From an uncultured Eubacteriales bacterium (lineage in GTDB: Bacteria > Bacillota > Clostridia > Oscillospirales > Acutalibacteraceae): a DNA stretch of 64,000 nt. Below the pieces are notes generated by a model. That model saw only the letters and a program-made list of their open reading frames with translations. It had not been told where the DNA came from and ran no database searches. Below are positions 53,601 through 61,765 of this stretch, piece by piece (position 1 is the stretch's first letter; every line of letters begins with the position of its first letter). Where the stretch lies: NCBI GenBank assembly GCA_934486755.1, contig CAKSQT010000001.1, forward strand, positions 13,250 to 77,249. The letters are read 5' to 3'. The position numbers and the translations under genes are program-made.

Positions 53601-54883
53601 GCGTTTTTCAAAACAACTGTATCGGGAATTATCGGCACCCTTTTAATATCGGCACCGAGCGCGCTGAATTTTTCAACGACTTCCTCATATCCCCTGTCAA
53701 TATGGACAATATTTTCAATCTCAGTCTGACCCTTAGCCATAAGACCCGCGATTATCATAGCGGCGCCCGCGCGCAGATCGACCGCCTTTACGGGAGCCGA
53801 ATTTAGCGATTTAACGCCTGTTATTACCGCCATTTTACCGTCAACCTGAATATCAGCGCCCATAAGCGTGAGCTGGTCAACATATCTGAAACGGCTGTCC
53901 CAAACTCCCTCGGTTATTATGCTTGTCCCGTCCGCCACGGAAAGAACCGTAGCTATCTGCGGCTGCATATCGGTCGGAAAACCTGGGTGAGGCATAGTTT
54001 TAATATTGCATTTATGCGGTCTTCCGTTCATACGGACGCGCAGAGCCTCGTCAAACTCGGTTATTTCCGCGCCCATTTCTATCAGCTTTAAAACGATTGA
54101 TTCAAGATGCTTCGGGGTTATGTTTGTAACAAGAACATCGCCGCCCGTAGCAACAGCGGCAGCCATATATGTCCCCGCCTCTATCTGGTCGGGTATAATA
54201 CTGTAAGACGTACCCTTTAAATGCTCAACACCGCGTATTTTTATAACGCTTGTTCCGGCGCCCATTATATTTGCGCCCATTGAATTAAGGAAGTTCGCAA
54301 GGTCAACAATATGTGGTTCGCGCGCGGCGTTCTCAATAACCGTAAGTCCCTTGACCTTTGCCGCGGCAAGCATAATATTTATAGTTGCGCCGACCGAAAC
54401 AACGTCAAGATACACCGAACAGCCGCTCAGCGAATCTGAACGGGCGTCAACCATACCGTTGTCGATAGTGACCTTGGCTCCGAGAGCCTCAAAGCCCTTT
54501 ATATGTTGGTCTATCGGTCTTACGCCGAAATCGCACCCTCCGGGAGGAGCCACCCTCGCTCTGCCCATTCTGCCGAGAAGCGCGCCGAGGAAATAGCTTG
54601 ACGCGCGCATACCCGCCGCAGTTTCCTTGGAAACGACAAACGAATTAACGTGACGCGGGTCTATTTCAACCGTAGACTTATTTATTATCCGTATTCCTGC
54701 GCCGAGGCTTTTCATAGCCTTAAAAATCGTTGACACATCGGAAATATTCGGTAAATTTTCAATAACACAAGGCTCGTCCGCAAGCAAAACAGCGGGTAAG
54801 ATAGCAACCGCGGCGTTTTTTGCGCCGCTTATCTTAACTTCACCCATTAGCGGCTTTCCGCCGTTGATAACAAATTTATCCAA
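53597..54883 (-). CDS. murA: UDP-N-acetylglucosamine 1-carboxyvinyltransferase
   Basis: A 428-residue enzyme catalysing the first committed step of peptidoglycan synthesis, the transfer of enolpyruvate to UDP-GlcNAc. The start DKFVINGGKPLMGEVKISGAKNAAVAILPA is diagnostic. The catalytic loop contains GCDFGVRPIDQHIKGFEALGA, where the Cys to be expected as GCxIGxRP is GCD; it is intact. I chose TTG at 54883 because GGGAG lies 8 bases upstream; a GTG three codons earlier overlaps that site. Confidence 0.95.
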   Translation of the reverse strand: MDKFVINGGKPLMGEVKISGAKNAAVAILPAVLLADEPCVIENLPNISDVSTIFKAMKSLGAGIRIINKSTVEIDPRHVNSFVVSKETAAGMRASSYFLGALLGRMGRARVAPPGGCDFGVRPIDQHIKGFEALGAKVTIDNGMVDARSDSLSGCSVYLDVVSVGATINIMLAAAKVKGLTVIENAAREPHIVDLANFLNSMGANIMGAGTSVIKIRGVEHLKGTSYSIIPDQIEAGTYMAAAVATGGDVLVTNITPKHLESIVLKLIEMGAEITEFDEALRVRMNGRPHKCNIKTMPHPGFPTDMQPQIATVLSVADGTSIITEGVWDSRFRYVDQLTLMGADIQVDGKMAVITGVKSLNSAPVKAVDLRAGAAMIIAGLMAKGQTEIENIVHIDRGYEEVVEKFSALGADIKRVPIIPDTVVLKNA

Positions 54884-54976
54884 ACAAGGCACTCCCAGTC
54901 ACATCAGTTTTTCAAATTACAATCATACTAATAGTGTTGCCTGATTACAAAAAACAATTCTTAACATAACAATAGT

Positions 54977-55005
54977 ATTATAATAAAAATCACGCGTTTT
55001 GTCAA
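54977..55005 (-). promoter_or_regulatory. Consensus promoter for murA
   Basis: On the minus strand TTGACA and TATAAT are 17 bases apart, both perfect. The start codon lies about 95 bases downstream. Confidence 0.88.
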
Positions 55006-55009
55006 TTAA

Positions 55010-55052
55010 AATATGCACCTCAAAAAGCGCCTGACTTTTGGGGTGCATATTA
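55010..55052 (-). terminator. Terminator after jag
   Basis: On the minus strand AATATGCACCCCAAAA and TTTTTGAGGTGCATATT form a long stem with one bulge, followed by TTAATT. It ends the rpmH-rnpA-yidD-yidC-jag transcript. The murA promoter begins a few bases further. Confidence 0.85.
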
Positions 55053-55069
55053 TTGATTTTAATTAAAAT

Positions 55070-56017
55070 TTAATTTATTTTTCCGTAAAGCGGCGTGTCG
55101 CTGTCCTTCTTGGGCTCGCGCGACGGAACCGAAGAAACCGTATTGCTTCTTCTCGGCGCGTTTCTGCGGTCACGGTCGTTTCTCGGTCTTCTCGGCGGGC
55201 GCATTTCTCCGCCCTCAACTCCGATAACAACACGTCTTCCGCTGCCCTCGCCGAACGAGCTTGATACAACGCCGTCTATTTCCTGAACCGCCGTATGGAT
55301 TATTCTTCTCTCATAAGGATTCATCGGTTCAAGACTGCGGCTTCTTCCTGTTTTAAGAACCTGTTCGCTCACGCGGACGGCAAGATTGCGCAAAGTCTCC
55401 TCACGCTTTTCGCGGTAGTCGCCTATATTAAGCGTTACCTTATAGTATCCGCCGCCGTTGTTAGCCGCAAGACCCGTAAGATATTGAAGAGCGTCAAGCG
55501 TTTCGCCCCTATGACCGATAATAACGCCAAGTCCCTCGCCGTCAAGCGTTATAAGCGCGGCGTTTTCTTTTTCGGCAACCTTTACCGAAATATCGGTGCA
55601 GCCGAGCGAATTTAAAATATTTTTTAAATATGCAACAGCTTTTGCGGCGCGCGACTGCGGATCCAATTTGTCAGCGTCAACCGCCTCGCCGAACCCGTCA
55701 AACACACGGCTCGGTGCGGGCGCGGGCTTTTTCTTTTCCTGCTTTTCGGCAGGCGCTTTTTTATCAGCCGTTTTCTTTTCGGCTTTAACAGGAGCTTTTT
55801 TAGCCTGTTTTTTGTCGTTCTTAACAGCCTTGTCGGGTATTTCAACATAAACCCTGACCTCGGCTTTACTGCCGCCGAACAGACCGAGCGTCTTTTTCTT
55901 CGGCATAGTGATTATTTCAAACTGTATATCTTCGTCGGCTCCCGCGTTGAGATTTGCAACGGCGTTTTCCCTTGCTTCGTCTATCGTTGAGCCGAAACCT
56001 CTTGCTTCCTTGATCAA
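55070..56017 (-). CDS. jag: Jag/SpoIIIJ-associated RNA-binding protein
   Basis: A 315-residue protein. The Jag_N domain (about 1-50, with KKKTLGLFGGSKAEVRV) is followed by a Lys/Ala/Pro-rich linker, a KH domain (about 140-215, GLGVIIGHRGETLDALQYL) and an R3H domain (about 218-275, NPYERRIIHTAVQEIDGV). A basic disordered tail ends it. It helps YidC-linked protein export and sporulation-type functions in Firmicutes. TTG at 56017 has AAGGAG 8 bases upstream; an in-frame GTG three codons earlier overlaps that site. Confidence 0.94.
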   Translation of the reverse strand: MIKEARGFGSTIDEARENAVANLNAGADEDIQFEIITMPKKKTLGLFGGSKAEVRVYVEIPDKAVKNDKKQAKKAPVKAEKKTADKKAPAEKQEKKKPAPAPSRVFDGFGEAVDADKLDPQSRAAKAVAYLKNILNSLGCTDISVKVAEKENAALITLDGEGLGVIIGHRGETLDALQYLTGLAANNGGGYYKVTLNIGDYREKREETLRNLAVRVSEQVLKTGRSRSLEPMNPYERRIIHTAVQEIDGVVSSSFGEGSGRRVVIGVEGGEMRPPRRPRNDRDRRNAPRRSNTVSSVPSREPKKDSDTPLYGKIN

Positions 56018-56035
56018 GAAGACCACTCCTTATTG

Positions 56036-56980
56036 TTATTTATCCGTATCTGAAACAGAACTTAATTTCTTAATTTGGTTGATTTCAAAATCACACTGCT
56101 TTGACAGTTCCTTTGAACGCTCTCTCGAAAGCATTTTGTGCGGTCCGTAGAAGTTCTGAACAAGAACCTGTATAACGCCGCCCACAAGCGATGAGCAAGC
56201 CCAATAAAACGCAACTCCGCCAGGGAGCGTAAAACCGATGAACAATGACAAAAGCGGCATTGTTAGCATCATTCCCGCCATATTCGGAGCCTCGGGATTT
56301 GTCTTTTTCTGAATTGCGAGCGACAAAAGGCTTGAAAGTATCTGTGCTAAGAACGCGATTACGGGCATTACCCATATCAACTGAGCGTCGTGGAAAATAT
56401 CAAAAGAGAATTTGGGTGTTTCGGTAAGGTTTATACCGAAAAATCCGAAATCAATAGTGCCGAGCTTAGAAGCAATTTCCGCAACAGCGGCATTGCCAGC
56501 GCCTTTTCCTGCCTTTATGGCGTTTACCAAAGCAAGCTCGTAGCCGCCCTTGTTGGCGATATTCAGAGCCTCCGCGGCGGAGGTTATAGTGTCGTTCGGA
56601 ATATGCATAAGATAGGTAAGCGGAGACATTATGAGCCAATAAATGCTCATCATTATAACCAGACGCAGTATCATAGGCAGACAGCCGCCCGAAAGCGACA
56701 CGTTTTCCTCCTGATACAGCTTCTGCATAGCCTCGTTGTACTTCTGCTTATCGTCGCCGTAGCGCTTTTTAAGCTCATCGAGCTTTGGTTTTATCCTCGT
56801 TTGCTGAACAGAGGATTTTTGGCTTTTTATGCTGAGAGGTATCAGCACCAGATTTATAACAAGGGTGAAGAAAAAAACAGCCGCGGCGAAATTTCCGCCG
56901 AACATACCTGCCATTGCTTCAAGCACCCAACCCATAGGCTTATTGATTATATTAAACAACGCCTGCATTGTATACACCAT
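56036..56980 (-). CDS. yidC: Membrane protein insertase YidC
   Basis: A 314-residue YidC/OxaA insertase without the large periplasmic domain, as usual in Gram-positives. Conserved parts include FFTLVINLVLIPLSIKSQKSSVQQTRIKPKLDELKKRYGDDKQK and YWACSSLVGGVIQVLVQNFYGP. Five membrane segments are seen. Two ATGs (56980 and 56968) are possible; the second has GGTG at a good distance. It lies in the order rnpA-yidD-yidC-jag. Confidence 0.95.
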   Translation of the reverse strand: MVYTMQALFNIINKPMGWVLEAMAGMFGGNFAAAVFFFTLVINLVLIPLSIKSQKSSVQQTRIKPKLDELKKRYGDDKQKYNEAMQKLYQEENVSLSGGCLPMILRLVIMMSIYWLIMSPLTYLMHIPNDTITSAAEALNIANKGGYELALVNAIKAGKGAGNAAVAEIASKLGTIDFGFFGINLTETPKFSFDIFHDAQLIWVMPVIAFLAQILSSLLSLAIQKKTNPEAPNMAGMMLTMPLLSLFIGFTLPGGVAFYWACSSLVGGVIQVLVQNFYGPHKMLSRERSKELSKQCDFEINQIKKLSSVSDTDK

Positions 56981-56989
56981 CCGTTCGTT

Positions 56990-57021
56990 AGTGTGACAGG
57001 TTCGAGTAACGTCACACTAAG
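56990..57021. repeat. Inverted repeat between yidD and yidC
   Basis: TTAGTGTGAC and GTCACACTAA flank a 12-base loop. No T run follows on the minus strand, the direction of both genes. It may modulate read-through from yidD to yidC. Confidence 0.6.
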
Positions 57022-57030
57022 GTTGATTTT

Positions 57031-57255
57031 TTATTTGTTGCGCTTTTCGGGAACGGGATCGTAACCGCCCTTGCAAAGCGGGTTGCACCGCAATATTCTC
57101 CACAGCGCAAGCGCGGTGCCTTTGACGGCGCCGTGAACTCCAATCGCCTCTATCGCGTATTCCGAGCAGGTCGGTCTGAACCGACAGCAGGGTATTTTGG
57201 CGGGCGAAATATTTTTCTGATAAAATCTTATAAGCCTAATTAACAGCTTGCTCAT
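57031..57255 (-). CDS. yidD: Membrane protein insertion efficiency factor YidD
   Basis: A 74-residue protein with the diagnostic Cys and motif set: [47 protein letters not shown]. It helps YidC in inserting membrane proteins. ATG at 57255 gives the usual N-terminus MSKLLIRLI; an in-frame GTG four codons earlier is also possible. It overlaps the rnpA 3' end by 20 bases. Confidence 0.95.
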   Translation of the reverse strand: MSKLLIRLIRFYQKNISPAKIPCCRFRPTCSEYAIEAIGVHGAVKGTALALWRILRCNPLCKGGYDPVPEKRNK

Positions 57256-57598
57256 TTTGGCTTTCACACCATATTCCGGCAGCCTTGAACTGCCGCTTCA
57301 ATACCTCGGCGACCGAGGTGCTTTTTTCATTTAATATACGGCTTCTTGCAACCACTATCACATCATAACCCGACTGCACATTTTCTATACAGGAGCGGAT
57401 AGCCGCGGTTATCACTCTCTTTGCCCTGTTGCGCTGAACGGCGCCGCCGACCTTTTTGCCAGCGGTTATACCGAAACGCACCGAATTTTTGCGGCCTTTC
57501 ATCACATACACCACAACGCTGGGCGCCACATAGGATTTTCCCCGTCCGTATATACGGCGGAAATCCCGATTTTCCTTAATCTTAATAATGCTTCTCAT
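57236..57598 (-). CDS. rnpA: Ribonuclease P protein component
   Basis: A 120-residue protein subunit of RNase P. The signature is [28 protein letters not shown] (the RNR motif is [10 protein letters not shown]). I chose ATG at 57598, which gives [20 protein letters not shown]; an in-frame codon 9 residues earlier lies in the rpmH terminator. AAGG precedes the ATG. It lies 40 bases after rpmH. Confidence 0.95.
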   Translation of the reverse strand: MRSIIKIKENRDFRRIYGRGKSYVAPSVVVYVMKGRKNSVRFGITAGKKVGGAVQRNRAKRVITAAIRSCIENVQSGYDVIVVARSRILNEKSTSVAEVLKRQFKAAGIWCESQNEQAVN

Positions 57599-57608
57599 AT
57601 TTTGCCTT

Positions 57609-57636
57609 AAAAAAGGAAAAGCCACGTGGAAGTGGC
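57609..57636 (-). terminator. Terminator or attenuator after rpmH
   Basis: On the minus strand GCCACTTCCACGTGGC is followed by TTTTCCTTTTTT, directly after the rpmH stop codon. It probably allows partial read-through into rnpA, which would make more L34 than RNase P protein. Confidence 0.85.
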
Positions 57637-57637
57637 T

Positions 57638-57772
57638 TTAATATGTTAATTGCTTTCTTCCCTTTGCTCTGCGACGTGCAAGCACCTTGCGGCCGTTAGA
57701 GGTAGCCATTCTCTTTAAAAAGCCGTGTTCCTTCTTGCGGTGGAGCTTCTTCGGCTGATAAGTCCTTTTCAC
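57638..57772 (-). CDS. rpmH: Large-subunit ribosomal protein L34
   Basis: A 44-residue very basic protein, (M)[17 protein letters not shown], then [22 protein letters not shown], the L34 signature. The start is GTG with GGAGG 7 bases before it. It heads the operon rpmH-rnpA-yidD-yidC-jag, which commonly lies near the replication origin. Confidence 0.96.
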   Translation of the reverse strand: MKRTYQPKKLHRKKEHGFLKRMATSNGRKVLARRRAKGRKQLTY

Positions 57773-57831
57773 ATTGAACCCTCCTTATAAAACGCGTTAT
57801 CGTTTGTCAAAAGACAACCTTACAAGGATAG

Positions 57832-57861
57832 ATTATAACGCAAAACGGTACAGTCTGTCAA
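57832..57861 (-). promoter_or_regulatory. Promoter of the rpmH operon
   Basis: On the minus strand TTGACA (57861-57856) and TATAAT (57837-57832) are 18 bases apart. The perfect palindrome GACAAAATTTTGTC at 57878-57891 lies just upstream, between this promoter and trpS, and could be an operator; that is an inference. Confidence 0.85.
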
Positions 57862-57964
57862 CAAAAATATTTAGAAAGACAAAATTTTGTCGTAATGTAA
57901 TCCTTGTAATGAATATTATAATGTGATAAAATAATAAGAAAACATTTATTTGAGGTATAACATT

Positions 57965-58975
57965 ATGCAAGATATTATAAATGCAGAAACCAAAAAAAAG
58001 GTTTTAAGCTGTATACAGCCAAGCGGTCAGCTGACCCTCGGCAATTATCTGGGAGCTCTTAAAAATTGGGTTCCAATGCAGGACGAGTTTGACTGCACCT
58101 ATGCGGTTGCGGATCTGCACGCAATTACCGTGCGTCAGGAGCCGTCAAAATTGCGCGCTCAGATATACAACACCTATGCGATTTTGCTTGCGATAGGTCT
58201 TGACCCGAATAAAAGCACCCTCTTTATTCAGTCTCACGTTCCCGAGCACGCACAGCTCTCGTGGCTGCTGTCCTGCTACACCCAATTCGGCGAGATGGCG
58301 AGAATGACGCAGTTTAAGGACAAATCCGCAAAGCACGCCGACAACGTTAATTTAGGTCTGTTTGCTTACCCCGCGCTTATGGCGGCGGACATACTTCTTT
58401 ACAAGCCCGATTATGTTCCCGTGGGAGCCGATCAAAAACAGCACCTTGAAATCGCAAGGGATATTGCGAACCGCTTTAACCGTATTTACGGCGATGTTTT
58501 CACCGTTCCCGACGCTTACATACCCAAAACAGGCGCAAGGGTAATGTCGCTTCAAGACCCGACCAAAAAAATGTCCAAGTCAGATGAGAACGTAAACGCA
58601 TGGGTCGCAATTCTTGACACCAAGGACGATATTATAAGAAAATTCAAACGCGCCGTGACCGATTCGGAGTCCTGCGTTCGCTTGTCCGAGGATAAGCCCG
58701 GCGTTTCCAACCTTATAAATATATACTCGGCGGTTACTGGTAAAACCGCGACGGAGGTCGAAAAGGAATTTGACGGCAGGGGCTACGGCGACTTTAAGCT
58801 CGCCGTGGGCGAGGCGGTAGCGGATACCCTCGCCCCGATCAAGGCGCGCTTTGACGAGATAATAACCGATAAAAAAGCGCTCGAACAGCTATACAGAGAG
58901 GGCGCAGAAAAAGCGGAACACGTTGCCCGCAAAACATATTTTAAGGCTATGAAAAAGGTCGGTTTTGTGCTATGA
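57965..58975 (+). CDS. trpS: Tryptophanyl-tRNA synthetase
   Basis: A 336-residue class I aminoacyl-tRNA synthetase. IQPSGQLTLGNYLGALKNW (HIGH-type TLGN), VPVGADQKQHLEIARD and KMSKSDEN (KMSKS) are present. It charges tRNA-Trp. ATG at 57965 has GAGG before it; an in-frame TTG five codons earlier overlaps that site. It is divergent from the rpmH operon and overlaps holB by 4 bases. Confidence 0.96.
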   Translation: MQDIINAETKKKVLSCIQPSGQLTLGNYLGALKNWVPMQDEFDCTYAVADLHAITVRQEPSKLRAQIYNTYAILLAIGLDPNKSTLFIQSHVPEHAQLSWLLSCYTQFGEMARMTQFKDKSAKHADNVNLGLFAYPALMAADILLYKPDYVPVGADQKQHLEIARDIANRFNRIYGDVFTVPDAYIPKTGARVMSLQDPTKKMSKSDENVNAWVAILDTKDDIIRKFKRAVTDSESCVRLSEDKPGVSNLINIYSAVTGKTATEVEKEFDGRGYGDFKLAVGEAVADTLAPIKARFDEIITDKKALEQLYREGAEKAEHVARKTYFKAMKKVGFVL

Positions 58976-59910
58976 GTTTCCCGCTCGTAGGCTGTGAGAG
59001 GGTCAAAACGTCGGTCTGCGGCGCAATATCTTCTGATAGACTCCCCCACGCGATACTTATAGAGGGCGACGCAGGCACAGGCAGGCATACGCTCGCTTCA
59101 TATATAGCAAAATCGGCTGTGTGTACGGGCAAAGACCGACCCTGCGGCAGCTGCCGAGACTGCCATCTTGCTGACATTTCCTCCCACCCTGACATAACCG
59201 TAACAGGCGCGGAAAGCGGCAAGAAAAATATAACCGTATCGCAGATACGCGCACTGCGCGCGGAGGCGTATGTAAAACCGCACTCTGCGGCTAAACGCGT
59301 GTTTATAATCGACGGGGCGGACACTATGAACGAGCAGTCGCAGAACGCTCTTTTAAAGGTTTTGGAGGAGCCGCCCGAAACGGTCATTTTCATACTTATC
59401 GCGGAATCAAAATCCGCCCTGCTTGAAACCGTGTTATCGCGCTGTACCGTGTTTTCCCTTTTCGCGCCAGATATATCGGACGGTGAAAAATATATAAGCT
59501 CCGTAACGGAACGCGACCGAGAAGAAATAAAAAACGCTCTTAGCGAATGCCGCGGTAACATAGGCAAAGCGCTCGCCCTGCTCGGCGGCAGCGGCAATAC
59601 TAAAACCCAAGAAGCGGCGGAAAGGTTTATTTCCCTTTTCTTAAAATCGGACGAATACGGTATGCTTAAAGTTTTATCGGAATTTGACGGCGACCGCGTC
59701 GGAGCCGACAGGTTCTTTTCCGATTTAAAGACGGCGGCGGCAGCAAAGATAAGAAAAAACATTGCGTCGCCCAACTCAAAGGCTCTTTTTGAGCTTTGCG
59801 GAACAATTCCCGAGCTTGAAAGCAGTTTAAAAACAAACATAAATCTATCTCTTTTGTTTTCGGCGGCGGTCTGCAAGGCGGCTGAGATATACAAAAGGAT
59901 TCTAAAATAA
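58972..59910 (+). CDS. holB: DNA polymerase III delta-prime-type clamp-loader subunit
   Basis: A 312-residue AAA+ protein. It carries a Walker A-like GDAGTGRHTLA (Arg in place of the usual Lys, as is common in the inactive delta' subunit), a zinc cluster CGSCRDC, and the sensor region NALLKVLEEPPETVIFIL followed by SRC. The clamp loader places the sliding clamp on DNA. The trpS-holB-ricT order is one version of the holB-ricT pairing found in Firmicutes. Translation is coupled to trpS. Confidence 0.93.
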   Translation: MSFPLVGCERVKTSVCGAISSDRLPHAILIEGDAGTGRHTLASYIAKSAVCTGKDRPCGSCRDCHLADISSHPDITVTGAESGKKNITVSQIRALRAEAYVKPHSAAKRVFIIDGADTMNEQSQNALLKVLEEPPETVIFILIAESKSALLETVLSRCTVFSLFAPDISDGEKYISSVTERDREEIKNALSECRGNIGKALALLGGSGNTKTQEAAERFISLFLKSDEYGMLKVLSEFDGDRVGADRFFSDLKTAAAAKIRKNIASPNSKALFELCGTIPELESSLKTNINLSLLFSAAVCKAAEIYKRILK

Positions 59911-59927
59911 AAACTTCGGAGGATAAT

Positions 59928-60773
59928 ATGACAGAAGTAATATCCGTAAAATTTAAAGACGGCGGCAGAGCTTACTACTTTGACCCCAACGGCAAAACAG
60001 TGGCGGAGGGCGACAAGGTAATAGTTGAAACGGCTAACGGAAACGAGCTGGCAACGGTAAGCGAAGCAAATCACACCGTAAGCGACGGTTCAATAGTAAA
60101 ACCGCTTAAAAAAATGATAAGAAAAGCTAATGAACGCGACCTGAAAAAGCTCGAAGAAAACAAGAAAAAAGAGGCGGAGGCTTTCAGGATATGCGAGGAG
60201 CTTATTCCCGTTCACAAGCTGGATATGAAGCTGGTGGAGGTTGAGTATTCTTTTGATTCAAGCAAGGTAGTCTTCTTCTTCACGTCGGACGGCAGGGTGG
60301 ATTTCCGCGAGCTTGTAAAGGACCTTGCCTCGCGTTTCCACGCAAGAATTGAGTTGCGGCAGATAGGCGTGCGCGACGAAGCGCGTATGCTTGGCGGTCT
60401 CGGAATATGCGGTCAGCCTTACTGCTGCAAACGGTTTTTAAGCGATTTTCAGCCCGTTTCGATAAAGATGGCTAAGGAGCAGGGACTTTCACTCAACCCG
60501 ACCAAGATTTCGGGAAGCTGCGGCAGACTTATGTGCTGTCTTAAATATGAGCAGGACGCTTATGAGTACCTTAATTCTTTCACCCCGAACGTCGGGGCGA
60601 CCGTCGAAACGCCGCAGGGTATCGGAACCGTGACCGATTCAAACGTTATTACGGGCAACCTGTTTGTCCGCCTTAACGACAGCGATATGATGCCCTTTAA
60701 AATACACCGCGACGAGGTGAAACTCGTAAGCAGAAGCAGAAAAAAACCGCCGAAAAAAGAAAAATCCAAATAA
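59928..60773 (+). CDS. ricT: RicT/YaaT-family PSP1 domain protein
   Basis: A 281-residue protein of the PSP1/YaaT family. Conserved parts are RIELRQIGVRDEARMLGGLGICGQPYCC, KISGSCGRLMCCLKYE, with several Cys that hold iron-sulphur clusters in the B. subtilis RicAFT complex. That complex affects RNase Y and mRNA maturation. The tail is Lys-rich. GGAGG precedes the ATG. Confidence 0.93.
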   Translation: MTEVISVKFKDGGRAYYFDPNGKTVAEGDKVIVETANGNELATVSEANHTVSDGSIVKPLKKMIRKANERDLKKLEENKKKEAEAFRICEELIPVHKLDMKLVEVEYSFDSSKVVFFFTSDGRVDFRELVKDLASRFHARIELRQIGVRDEARMLGGLGICGQPYCCKRFLSDFQPVSIKMAKEQGLSLNPTKISGSCGRLMCCLKYEQDAYEYLNSFTPNVGATVETPQGIGTVTDSNVITGNLFVRLNDSDMMPFKIHRDEVKLVSRSRKKPPKKEKSK

Positions 60774-60820
60774 TTTTTTAAAAAATACCATTTCAATGCA
60801 TTTTTGTAATAATATTTCTC

Positions 60821-60849
60821 TTGATTTTTCGGAAAATAATTGCTACAAT
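60821..60849 (+). promoter_or_regulatory. Promoter of the ferredoxin gene
   Basis: TTGATT (60821-60826) and TACAAT (60844-60849) are 17 bases apart, with a TGC extension directly before the -10 box. That predicts strong expression, fitting a ferredoxin. Confidence 0.8.
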
Positions 60850-60880
60850 TATTAAAACAATTTGTTTGGGGGTGTTTTTA

Positions 60881-61051
60881 GTGGCTTACAAGATTTCTGA
60901 TGAGTGCATCAGCTGCGGTGCCTGCGCTGCGGGTTGCCCCTGTGATGCTATCGCCGAAGGAGCTGAGCACTACGAAATAGATCCTGACAAGTGCTGCAGT
61001 TGCGGAGCTTGTGCTGCCGGTTGCCCGGTAGAGGCTATTTCGGAGGACTAA
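60881..61051 (+). CDS. 2[4Fe-4S] clostridial-type ferredoxin
   Basis: A 56-residue electron carrier with two CxxCxxCxxxCP clusters: CISCGACAAGCPCDAI and CCSCGACAAGCPVEAI. It shuttles low-potential electrons in anaerobic metabolism (pyruvate:ferredoxin oxidoreductase, hydrogenase). The start is GTG with GGGGGTG before it. A longer in-frame reading upstream crosses the promoter and is not a protein. Confidence 0.95.
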   Translation: MAYKISDECISCGACAAGCPCDAIAEGAEHYEIDPDKCCSCGACAAGCPVEAISED

Positions 61052-61087
61052 TCAGTCAATAAAAACATAAGGCTATACATAAGCCGA

Positions 61088-61124
61088 AACGGGATCCGAA
61101 AACGGGTCCCGTTATTTTTGTTTT
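61088..61124 (+). terminator. Terminator after the ferredoxin gene
   Basis: AACGGGATCCG, AAAA loop, CGGGTCCCGTT, then ATTTTTGTTTT. Confidence 0.9.
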
Positions 61125-61130
61125 ATACCC

Positions 61131-61158
61131 TTGAAAATATCGCAAAATATGTTAAAAT
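61131..61158 (+). promoter_or_regulatory. Promoter of pduL
   Basis: TTGAAA (61131-61136) and TAAAAT (61153-61158) with a 16-base spacer, about 33 bases before the start codon. Confidence 0.6.
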
Positions 61159-61190
61159 ATTAATGTATTAAACTTAAAGGAGTTTTAAAT

Positions 61191-61763
61191 ATGGCAAAAG
61201 AAGTTTTAGTTGAAATATCCGCGCGTCACGTTCACGTAACTAAGGAGGACCTTGAAACCCTTTTCGGAAAGGGTTATGAGCTTACGCCTAAAAAGGATCT
61301 CTCTCAGCCAGGTCAGTTTGCCTGCGCTGAAAAGGTTACCGTTGTAGGCCCCAAATCCGAATTAAAGGCTTCTATATTAGGCCCCGTCCGTCCCGAAACT
61401 CAGGTTGAGTTATCTCTTACCGACGCACGCTCTATCGGCGTTACCGCTCCCGTGAGAGAATCGGGCGACATTAAGGGCTCTGGCGTTTGCAAGCTCGTAG
61501 GCCCTGCGGGCGAGGTTGAACTTACCGAGGGTGTTATCGCCGCTAAACGACATATACATATGACCCCCGAGGACGCCGCAAAGTACGGCATTGCCGATAA
61601 ACAGATAGTCAGCGTTAAAATACCGACCGAGGGCAGAGCGCTTGTTTTCGGCGATGTTGTTGCAAGAGTAAGCGACAAATATAAGCTCGCTATGCACATT
61701 GATACAGACGAAGCCAACGCGGCTTGCGTTCCAGGCAGCTGTATCGGCGAAATACTTGACTGA
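61191..61763 (+). CDS. pduL: Phosphate propanoyltransferase (PduL-type phosphotransacylase)
   Basis: A 190-residue enzyme that exchanges acetyl or propionyl between CoA and phosphate. The metal-binding His sets appear as SARHVHVTKEDLE and AAKRHIHMTPEDAAKYGIAD; the central LGPVRPETQVELSLTDA is diagnostic. No microcompartment shell genes are nearby, so it may act as the general phosphotransacetylase in the cytoplasm. AAAGGAG precedes the ATG. hemW starts 2 bases downstream. Confidence 0.93.
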   Translation: MAKEVLVEISARHVHVTKEDLETLFGKGYELTPKKDLSQPGQFACAEKVTVVGPKSELKASILGPVRPETQVELSLTDARSIGVTAPVRESGDIKGSGVCKLVGPAGEVELTEGVIAAKRHIHMTPEDAAKYGIADKQIVSVKIPTEGRALVFGDVVARVSDKYKLAMHIDTDEANAACVPGSCIGEILD

Positions 61764-61765
61764 TA

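Noticed and set aside
58947..60074. A 375-codon open frame on the minus strand opposite holB
   Set aside because: It has Ser/Phe-rich shadow composition, no recognisable domain, and covers a gene with clear clamp-loader motifs.
60821..60880. Extension of the ferredoxin to an upstream start
   Set aside because: The extension runs across the promoter boxes and the ribosome site; GTG at 60881 fits the family length.
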